Shown here one piece after another: positions 47,831-53,853 of a stretch of 53,853 bases of DNA. Every line of letters starts with the position of its first letter. Position 1 is the stretch's first letter. This DNA comes from Sphingobium wenxiniae (GTDB lineage: Bacteria; Pseudomonadota; Alphaproteobacteria; Sphingomonadales; Sphingomonadaceae). The stretch is taken from assembly GCF_007830065.1 (NCBI RefSeq), contig NZ_VLKK01000010.1, positions 1 through 53,853 on the forward strand, read 5' to 3'. The notes under the pieces are model-generated. The model had not been told where the DNA came from, did not search any database, and saw only the letters and a program-made list of their open reading frames with translations. Both the position numbers and the translations under genes were made by a program.

Positions 47831-48936
47831 TGCCGACAGCGGAACCGGCCAGAACCCAATCGCTTCCCCCGGGTGCGCAGCGCACATCCGGACGGAAGGC
47901 GCGGCCCGGGACGCCTCCCACCGGGCCGCGCCAGTCTTGCAGCCGGACATTGCTGGCAAGCGCGGTGGAGGACGCTGACCTGCTGTGCGCTCGCAGCGGA
48001 GCAGCGCCGCGCGACATGCTTGATGCGCCAGAGCGGGTGGACATGGCCGAAGCCATGCAGGCAACCAGCGAGCCGCGATCAATCGACCTCATCGGCGATA
48101 TCAATGTGCTGACCGCGGCCTTGTCCTGCCTCTCTGCGCGCGAGGAGCGTGTCATACGGTTGCGCTTCGGACTTGGCGGTCACGGCGAATGGACCTTGCA
48201 GCAAATTGGCGAGGAGTTTGGAGTAAACCCCCAGCGAATCCGCCAGATTGAGATGAAGGCATTGCGCCGACTGCGTCATCAGTTTCGCAAGCGTTATGGC
48301 CCATTGCCAATGGATCCCAAGCCCACATCGCTGCCGGCGGCCGCCCAGGCAACCGGGTCCAAGAGCGTCAAGGCTTCGCCTGCACGAGCCCCAGGACCAG
48401 GTCCAGTGGTGCGGCGCGCCAAGACTGTGCCCACTGCCACCGTGGCAAGACCAGTACCAGTCCGGCATGGCGCTGACCCTGGCCGCGAAAATGGCATATC
48501 GGGGGGGATCCTGACATTGCTGATCGGCATGTTCCTGTTCGCGGTGACCTTTGACCAGACGGTTGGCTTCCATTTGGGGCGTCATCTCGGTCCAGGTCCT
48601 GCGCTCTTGGCCTGCGGTCTGAACTGCATCTGCGGCGCGGCGGTTTTTTGTCAGGGGTGGACTGCAATCCGGGAGGGTGACGCCATCGTTGGCGGCCGCG
48701 CGGCGGCAGTGCGCACCTTGATGCTTGGCGCTTGCCTCGGCCTTGCCGTCTATGGTTCTCGCTCGCCTGAACTTTACCAGTTTCTGCTCGATATGTCTGC
48801 GTCGACACCGCCCCGATTTCGTGGGGAGATGCCCCTGAAAATATCGGTATTCATGGGGCTGTTCATCATCATCGGCGCCTTGCACTTGCCGAACCGGCTG
48901 CTGTCATGGCGAAAAGGACAGCCATTGCCGGCATGA
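47830..48936 (+). CDS. Sigma-70 region 4 domain fused to a membrane domain
   Basis: A 368-residue protein in one continuous frame. Residues 1-45 are Pro/Arg-rich. Residues 97-152 are a typical sigma-70 region 4 (LSAREERVIRLRFGLGGHGE, then WTLQQIGEEFGVNPQRIRQI and the following helix), as in RpoD. No region 2 is present, so it cannot act as a full sigma factor. After a Pro/Ala linker, residues 224-352 contain about four hydrophobic helices (GGILTLLIGMFLFAVTF, ALLACGLNCICGAAVF, TLMLGACLGLAVYG, LKISVFMGLFIIIGAL). It may be a membrane-tethered DNA-binding regulator of transfer genes. It is coupled to the gene before it. Confidence 0.82.
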   Translation: MPTAEPARTQSLPPGAQRTSGRKARPGTPPTGPRQSCSRTLLASAVEDADLLCARSGAAPRDMLDAPERVDMAEAMQATSEPRSIDLIGDINVLTAALSCLSAREERVIRLRFGLGGHGEWTLQQIGEEFGVNPQRIRQIEMKALRRLRHQFRKRYGPLPMDPKPTSLPAAAQATGSKSVKASPARAPGPGPVVRRAKTVPTATVARPVPVRHGADPGRENGISGGILTLLIGMFLFAVTFDQTVGFHLGRHLGPGPALLACGLNCICGAAVFCQGWTAIREGDAIVGGRAAAVRTLMLGACLGLAVYGSRSPELYQFLLDMSASTPPRFRGEMPLKISVFMGLFIIIGALHLPNRLLSWRKGQPLPA

Positions 48937-48996
48937 CTTGCATCCCGATCTCGCCACAAACACCCCCGCCCGCTATCAGGATGCCAAGGTGATTCC

Positions 48997-49218
48997 ATGA
49001 TCCAGCCCGGCCGCCTCTCTGCAAGCACATTCGTCGGCACCATCGAACCGGGTGCGCGCGGGCTGATCCTGCGCGACGATGACGGGATGTGCTGGCGGCT
49101 CGGCTTTGTCGATGAAGCCGTCGCGGTCGGCTTGAGCGGGCGCGTTCGCGTGCGCGGCCGTATCGTCGAGGTCGACCGGATCGAGGCCGAGTACGTTGAC
49201 GTCAGGGATGGTGCCTGA
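48997..49218 (+). CDS. DUF5818-like small protein
   Basis: A 73-residue beta-rich protein, GLILRDDDGMCWRLGFVDEA then VGLSGRVRVRGRIVEVDRIE, resembling the short DUF5818 OB-like proteins of sphingomonads as I recall them. The function is unknown. It follows the sigma-like gene in the same direction and converges with the YhaV gene. Confidence 0.62.
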   Translation: MIQPGRLSASTFVGTIEPGARGLILRDDDGMCWRLGFVDEAVAVGLSGRVRVRGRIVEVDRIEAEYVDVRDGA

Positions 49219-49228
49219 GCGGTCCTGA

Positions 49229-49711
49229 TCATTTCTCCGCAAGCGACTGGCTCGCCTTCAGCAGGGCATTCCAATCCTCGGGCGGGTTGCCCTTGTCGAG
49301 CATGGTCTTGAACACGGCATAGGCATCGGTCTTCGCGCCATAGGTGCGAAGCGTGTCGCTGTCGTTGACCCAGGCCAGGATAATGATCTTCGCTGCGGTC
49401 GAATAGCGGAAGAACAGGCGGAAGCGGCCATTGCCGAACTTTGCCCGAAACCAGTGCTTGCGCGCCGGACCCAGCGTCCCGACCTGGCGGAATTCGGGAC
49501 GAGCGGGATCGATGGGGATCACCTCGAACATGAGCTTGCGGAGCGCTGCCAGAAGTTTGGCGTTGGCAGTCGACGCGTATCCACCCGGATCCTTCTCGCG
49601 GGCGCGTTCAACCGCAAGCGTCAGCTTCTCAAGCTGTTCGAGAAAAAGCGGATGAGCGTAAAGCGTCCATCCGTTGACCGTCAGCCCTTCAGGAATGGGC
49701 TTCTTCTTCAA
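49229..49711 (-). CDS. yhaV: YhaV-type toxin
   Basis: A 160-residue RelE-superfamily ribonuclease of the YhaV type. Signature parts are VNGWTLYAHPLFLEQLEKLT, then KHWFRAKFGNGRFRLFFRYS and IIILAWVNDSDTLRTYGAKT. The family cleaves mRNA at the ribosome. It overlaps the PrlF gene by 4 bases, giving a complete toxin-antitoxin operon. It is intact. Confidence 0.92.
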   Translation of the reverse strand: MKKKPIPEGLTVNGWTLYAHPLFLEQLEKLTLAVERAREKDPGGYASTANAKLLAALRKLMFEVIPIDPARPEFRQVGTLGPARKHWFRAKFGNGRFRLFFRYSTAAKIIILAWVNDSDTLRTYGAKTDAYAVFKTMLDKGNPPEDWNALLKASQSLAEK

Positions 49712-50028
49712 AGGGCGACGTCGCCATCGATCGCGTCATCGAGATCGACCGGAACATCGGCCGTGAGCGCCGTGATGCGCGCGGCCAATTCGGGGCCAAG
49801 CGCCTTCACGGCCTCGGGATGACGCTTCAGATCGGCCGCGAGGAAACTCAGGAAGCTGTCGATTGCCGGATCTTCGTCGTCGGCACGGCAGACGGTGACC
49901 CCCCCATCGCTCACGCGAAAGGCAATGCGGCCGCCGTAGTCGACGCCAAGCGCCTGACGCACAGCCTTGGGGATCGTCGTTTGACCCTTGGCGGTGATGG
50001 TGCTGATTTCTTCGAGTGAGATCGCCAT
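49708..50028 (-). CDS. prlF: PrlF-type antitoxin
   Basis: A 106-residue protein with an AbrB/SpoVT swapped-hairpin N-terminus (STITAKGQTTIPKAVRQALG, then VDYGGRIAFRVSDGGVTV) and a C-terminal helix that binds the toxin. GGAGAG is five bases before the ATG at 50028. It is known to repress its own operon. A palindrome between its -35 and -10 boxes is the obvious site. The partner is YhaV, directly downstream. Confidence 0.91.
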   Translation of the reverse strand: MAISLEEISTITAKGQTTIPKAVRQALGVDYGGRIAFRVSDGGVTVCRADDEDPAIDSFLSFLAADLKRHPEAVKALGPELAARITALTADVPVDLDDAIDGDVAL

Positions 50029-50050
50029 GATGCTCTCCATGTCGGGGATT

Positions 50051-50079
50051 GAGGTAAGGAATAATTCTTACCTTGTCAA
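50051..50079 (-). promoter_or_regulatory. Promoter/operator of prlF-yhaV
   Basis: On the minus strand, TTGACA (50079-50074) and TACCTC (50056-50051) are 17 bases apart. The palindrome GGTAAG-N8-CTTACC (50053-50072) fills the spacer, so a bound PrlF would block RNA polymerase. Confidence 0.65.
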
Positions 50080-50275
50080 GGTTCCTACCTGGGATCGACC
50101 GGACTCTCTGTATTTGTTCTCCGCATCTCCGCCGATGGGGGCCGAGGTGATCGGCGCTTTGCGCCTGGGAGTACGGAGGTTCGAAATGGGTGCGGGGGGC
50201 TTTCCCTTTTCCTGGCAGATCATTGAAAATCCGGCGAGAGCCGGATATGATCCTGCCAGCGCAAGGAGCCTCGCC

Positions 50276-50482
50276 ATGGACCACAATCGTTACGGACTGG
50301 ATGGCTTGCCGATCAATGTGAAAGGCATCGATTGCGACCCTGTGACTGGTGAGCGCTTGTCGGCTCCTGACACCTCCCCGGCCCACGGAGAATTTGCTCT
50401 CGAGCCATATTCGATTGCGTTCGTCGTCTTGGCGATCGCCTTTTTGGCGTTTTTTGTGATTGAAGGAAAACTGCTGGGGTAG
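50276..50482 (+). CDS. Small single-helix membrane protein (68 aa)
   Basis: A 68-residue protein, MDHNRYGLDGLPINVKGIDC onward, with one C-terminal membrane helix (IAFVVLAIAFLAFFVIEG). AAGGAG lies eight bases before the ATG. It is convergent with traG, 4 bases apart. No family is recognised; it may be a leader or entry-exclusion-like protein, but that is a guess. Confidence 0.6.
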   Translation: MDHNRYGLDGLPINVKGIDCDPVTGERLSAPDTSPAHGEFALEPYSIAFVVLAIAFLAFFVIEGKLLG

Positions 50483-50486
50483 TCAG

Positions 50487-53270
50487 CTAATTCTTTCGCT
50501 TCGCCACATGTAAATGGTCTTTGCCTGGCGCATCCGGGAACCTTTCAAAATCGACCGCATAATTCGGGCCCAGGCGCTCGCGCACGCGTTCCGCCCACTG
50601 TTCTCCTTGTTGGTCGGAGATGTTGTTTCCGCGGAAATCGAGCGCCCGATTGTCGTAGTGCGCCGAGCCAGAAACATGCTGGGTGCTGTCATTTCCGGAT
50701 GTGACTACCGGGCGCGGCAGCCCGAGTGCCTTCGCCTCTTCGGCGACCACGCCCATAGCCGGTACCAGATCGCCATCCATTCGGCCGAGCCGCGCCCCGG
50801 ATTTGACGCCCATACCCAGCTCGCGCGCCAATCTGGCGCCGTCGACCGGGCCATTGGGTGCCGCGAGCAGCGTGCCACCTTCGAGCGGCGAAGCGACTAG
50901 CGACGGCGAGCTATCGGCGGACGGGAGCGATGCGCCTTGCGGCATACCGAGGTCGGCATTGCTGCCAAGCTTGCCCTGCCCGGCGATCGCCGCCACGTCT
51001 TCCAGTTCGTCGATCCGGCGGTTCCTGAGGTCGCTCAGCAGGTCATCCATGATGTAGCTGATCGCCTGATCGCGCCGTGCCATGTCGCGGTAATCGAGCC
51101 GCGGGTTGGCAATGTCTGGCAGGTGCCACTCGGGATGCTCGCGCTGTAGCGCCTCGTAACGATCCTGGATCAGGTTCGACATGTCGCTGGAGACCTGGAA
51201 CCCGTGGCTCTCGGCATAGCTCGCTTCGTTCATCATTCGGCTGCCGATCTCGCGGTAGCGCGCCGCAGCCGCGCGCCGTTCGTCTGCTTCGGACACCCGC
51301 CAGTCGGTGCCCTCGCTGCTGGTCCGGCTCTGGCTGGCATCGGTATAGTCGGAGTTCTGGCTGAACGTGCCCGAAGACTGGACGTCGCCGCTGTTGCCGC
51401 TGACGACGACGCGGCTGCTGACATCCTCGGACTTGTCGGTGCCGCGGGTGACTTGGTTCGTCGCGGAGCGTTCGCTGCTAACTCGCGAATCTTCGCCCCA
51501 TTCCTTTCTTCCGTATCCATTGATGCCGAGCGAGCCCGAGAGGCCAGCGCCTTTGGAACGAGAGGCGCCTTCCCCTTTCCCACTTGCGTTAGGCGTGGTC
51601 TCATCGCCCCCGCCTGCTCCCGGAGAGGAGGCGCCCAAGCGCGCACCAAGGCCAAGAGAGTAACCAAAAGTACGACTTTCAAAGTCCGAATAAGAACGGC
51701 TATTGCCCTGCCGCAGGATCAGATCGTCGTTGGTCACCTCGCGTGTCGACTTGCCCGCCGAGCCTTCGACCATGACGTTGCCGCCGACATTGTGGGTGTC
51801 GGACGCGCGCGATCCGCGTTCGCTGCGGCTTCCGGTCACCTGGCTGCTGGCGGCGACTGCGCTGCCGAAGGTCCCGCGCGTGCTGCTCCAGCTCGCCGAG
51901 GTGCCGTTCTCGATCCGGTCGGCCTCATTGAGGTACCACTGGCCCTGATTGCGCAAATCGCTGGCATAGCCGCGCGTCATCGAGGCCTTGAACGGCAACT
52001 GCGAGATTGCCCCGCTGGTGTCGATCACCCGCGCGCCGCTGCCATAGGCATGGACCATCGCGCCATCGTCGTTTCTGAGGCCCATGTGGCTTGCGCCCAC
52101 AGCCAGATTGGGGGCCTGGTTCCACTGCGCCATCTGGCGGTTGTTGGCGTTGAAGTTGCCATGGCTGACATCGCCGAATGTGTAGTTGCCGGTGGTCCGC
52201 TCGAGCGCGGCAGCATCGGCCGCCCCTTGCGGCGCGCTCAGCATCGAGCCCATGTTCGAGGCAACCGACATGGTGCCGCGCATAACCATCAGCGCAAGTG
52301 CCGGCACCGACATCATCAGGAACCCGGCCATCGTCGCGATGTCCTGGTTGACCGCGTCGATCCCCGCCCAGTTGGCAAGCGCAATCCCGCCCGGCGCCGC
52401 CGCATTGGTCTGAGCGGTCAGCCGGTCCATGATGAACATGTGGATGAGGACGTAGATCGGTCCCCAGGCGGCGAGGTAGAAGAACCCGGCGAAGTAGCCC
52501 TTGAGCGTCGCAATGCCGCTTTTCGGGAACAGCAGCAGCGGAAAGACGATCGGAAAGAGCGCATAGAACACGACCGTCAGCACGACGTTCAGCACCGGAA
52601 TCCAGATCAGCCCCTGCTCGGCCGTGGTGGTCATGGCGTTGCGGGTCTGGGCATCGGCGCGCTGGAGAGCGAAGGAATCGCTGTCGGCATTGCCAAAGTC
52701 GAGCTGTGCGGCCTCGAATGCATCGACCACGCTCTTCTGTTTCAGGAACTGGTTGCGCGGCATGGCGGCGCCGGTGAGGAGCTGCGAGATGAGCGGCACG
52801 TCGGCGGCGAGCTTGGCCCCCGCGGCGGCCTGGCTGAGCTTGGGGTACATGGTGTGGGCAAAGGGCAGCGCATAGGCATTGATCTCGGCTTCCCATTGCC
52901 CGTCGATCAGCGCCCAGGCCTCGGCACAGGTCTTGCCCTCGATGTCGACCGAGCCGGCGCCGGTATCGGTCAGGTACTTCATGCCGCGGTTGGTCGCGGC
53001 ACCCGCCCCAAGGTCGGCCCACAGATCGGTGGATTCGCTGAGCAGCTTCAGACTCTTTGTGCCCAAGAGAATGTCGTAATAGGCGCACTGCTTGAGGTAG
53101 CCGTCGAGGTTGGCCTTGAAGACGGGATTGCGGATCTCGAAGCCGCGCACCTTGTCCCACATCCGCGCGCCGTAGACGAAGCCGCCGTTCGAATAATTGA
53201 GAGCGGCGGGCATGACGAAGACCGTCTCGGCCGTGCGGGTGAAATAGTCGCTCACCTGGCTGGTGAACGA
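50487..53270 (-). pseudogene. traG: traG, 5'-truncated by a Tn3-family transposon
   Basis: A TraG-type mating-pair stabilisation protein of the conjugative channel, with 922 residues readable from a GTG at 53255. TraG proteins normally begin with about 90-100 more residues including membrane helices. Here the frame (T-S-Q-V-S-D-Y-F-T-R-T-A-E) runs back to 53270 and meets the transposon end. Membrane helices remain at about residues 215-260 and 300-330. Residues 400-700 are Ser/Gly-rich. The C-terminus (SAHYDNRALDFR and DHLHVAKRKN) resembles an M15-type metallopeptidase with Zn ligands. A functional protein is unlikely unless the GTG supports a shortened form. Confidence 0.87.
53266..53270. 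repeat. Possible target-site duplication (AACGA)
   Basis: These five bases abut the terminal repeat; Tn3-family insertions duplicate 5 bp. The other copy lies outside the window and is unseen. Confidence 0.35.
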
Positions 53271-53308
53271 GGGGTGACTACACGAAAGTGACGCATCCGC
53301 ACGCTAAG
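53271..53308 (+). repeat. 38-bp terminal inverted repeat of the Tn3-family element
   Basis: The segment starts GGGGTGACTA and ends CGCACGCTAAG, exactly 38 bp. GGGG at the outer end and ACGCTAAG at the inner end are the hallmarks of Tn3-family repeats (Tn21 ends the same way). Confidence 0.93.
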
Positions 53309-53327
53309 CGCGAACGTATGGTGAACG

Positions 53328-53852
53328 TTACGCGGCGAGCAACGAACTGATGGCGCGCAGTGGCCGCAGGACATCCGGATCGGGCCGATCTTCAACATTC
53401 CAGCTATAGTCGCCGGTGAGCGAGATATGTTCCCAGCCCAATGGCGCGACGTGACGTGCGATTTCGTCGGGCGTGCCGATATCAGCCAGCGCCACTTCGA
53501 GATAGCGGGTGTTCCACAGGATGATGGCGGCGACGAGCAGGTTGAGGCCGGAGGCGCGATAGGTCTGGTTCTCGAACCGCCGATCACGCAATTCGCCGAG
53601 CTGGTTGAAGAAGAGCGCGCGTGCGAGCGCGTTGCGGGCCTCGCCCTTGTTGAGGCCCGCCTGGGTACGCCGGCGCAGATCAATGTCGCGCAGCCAGTCG
53701 AGCATGAAGATCGAGCGTTCGAGGCGGCCCAGCTCGCGCATCGCGAGGGCCAGTCCGTTCTGTCGCGGATAGGCGGACAGGCGGCGAAGCATCGCCGAAG
53801 CGGTGGCGGTGCCGGTGCGTATCGATGTGGCGAACCGCAGCAGTTCATCCCA
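53328..53852 (-). CDS. tnpA: Tn3-family transposase, C-terminal part
   Basis: The last 174 residues of a Tn3 transposase catalytic domain. They include [40 protein letters not shown] and [20 protein letters not shown], the near-invariant C-terminal motif of the family. The stop is 20 bases inside the terminal repeat, as usual for this family. The gene continues past the right edge, so its start is not visible. The catalytic Glu of the DDE triad should lie in the [20 protein letters not shown] segment. Confidence 0.93.
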   Translation of the reverse strand, partial: WDELLRFATSIRTGTATASAMLRRLSAYPRQNGLALAMRELGRLERSIFMLDWLRDIDLRRRTQAGLNKGEARNALARALFFNQLGELRDRRFENQTYRASGLNLLVAAIILWNTRYLEVALADIGTPDEIARHVAPLGWEHISLTGDYSWNVEDRPDPDVLRPLRAISSLLAA

Positions 53853-53853
53853 A

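Larger units (their letters stand above)
53271..53853. mobile_element. Tn3-family transposon, right part only, running off the window
   Basis: The element starts at 53271 with a 38-bp terminal inverted repeat, followed by the 3' end of its transposase on the minus strand. It lies inside traG. Neither the other end, the resolvase nor any cargo can be seen. Confidence 0.9.

Noticed and set aside
51204..53291. A 695-codon plus-strand frame
   Set aside because: It is antisense to traG, whose minus-strand reading matches a known family; the plus product is His/Arg-rich and not protein-like.
1..53853. tRNA, rRNA and known riboswitches
   Set aside because: No cloverleaf, rRNA core sequence or recognised riboswitch pattern was seen on either strand by eye.

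Overview
The window is a GC-rich stretch of an alphaproteobacterial plasmid, most likely from a sphingomonad (Novosphingobium/Sphingobium/Sphingomonas type). Supporting signs are a Rep_3 initiator with an iteron array, a ParA/ribbon-helix-helix partition pair, a MucR-family zinc-finger regulator, a GTTC-N7-GTTC (alphaproteobacterial LexA) box, many small plasmid-typical DUF proteins, and a MOBF relaxase/coupling-protein pair. No rRNA, tRNA or CRISPR array was seen. All family names come from reading the sequence and from memory; no database search was run.

Layout. (1) 1-4.3 kb is the maintenance core: a fragment of an unknown gene at the left edge, a start-less winged-helix gene, a centromere-like repeat array, parA, a small RHH partner, then repA on the minus strand facing 13 iterons and a DnaA box (oriV). 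(2) 4.3-18.6 kb is the plasmid backbone: Toprim primase-like protein, a 1421-residue methylase/Strawberry-notch helicase, a Phd/VapC toxin-antitoxin pair, an orphan antitoxin-like gene, a ParB-family protein, a GHKL ATPase, an ArdC anti-restriction protein and several small conserved proteins. One of these (DUF3768) is frameshifted and one has an SOS box. (3) 18.6-23.2 kb is a less GC-rich, two-armed island. A leftward operon (CopG-like regulator, GNAT, XRE regulator, ImmA/IrrE metallopeptidase) diverges from a rightward operon encoding a ubiquitin-like protein, a DUF6791-ThiF E1-like enzyme and a DUF6527 zinc protein. This is the best candidate for a poorly described biological system in the window. 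(4) 23.3-33.3 kb returns to backbone and accessory genes: DUF736, a SRAP peptidase, a SLOG protein, a frameshifted DUF1173 gene, a pentapeptide protein, a secreted nuclease, SSB and MucR.

(5) 33.3-38.4 kb is a toxin-antitoxin block: Xre/RES, then two convergent AbiE-type systems with palindromic operators, and a 25-residue hydrophobic peptide. (6) 39-41 kb holds a DUF2493 protein and small genes with clear terminators. (7) 41.3-53.3 kb is the mobilization region: a candidate oriT, an RHH protein, TraD coupling protein, TraI relaxase-helicase, a sigma-region-4 protein fused to membrane helices, a PrlF/YhaV pair, and a traG whose 5' end has been removed by a Tn3-family transposon. A 38-bp terminal inverted repeat and the 3' end of the transposase run off the right edge.

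How it works together: RepA/iterons and ParA/RHH maintain the plasmid. ArdC, SSB, the helicase and the primase probably help establish incoming DNA. At least five toxin-antitoxin or abortive-infection modules stabilise the plasmid or protect the cell. TraD/TraI would drive transfer, although the traG copy seen here is broken. A recurring G-rich motif (GGGGAGGGGG) lies about 35-60 bases upstream of seven backbone genes on their coding strand and has no obvious explanation.
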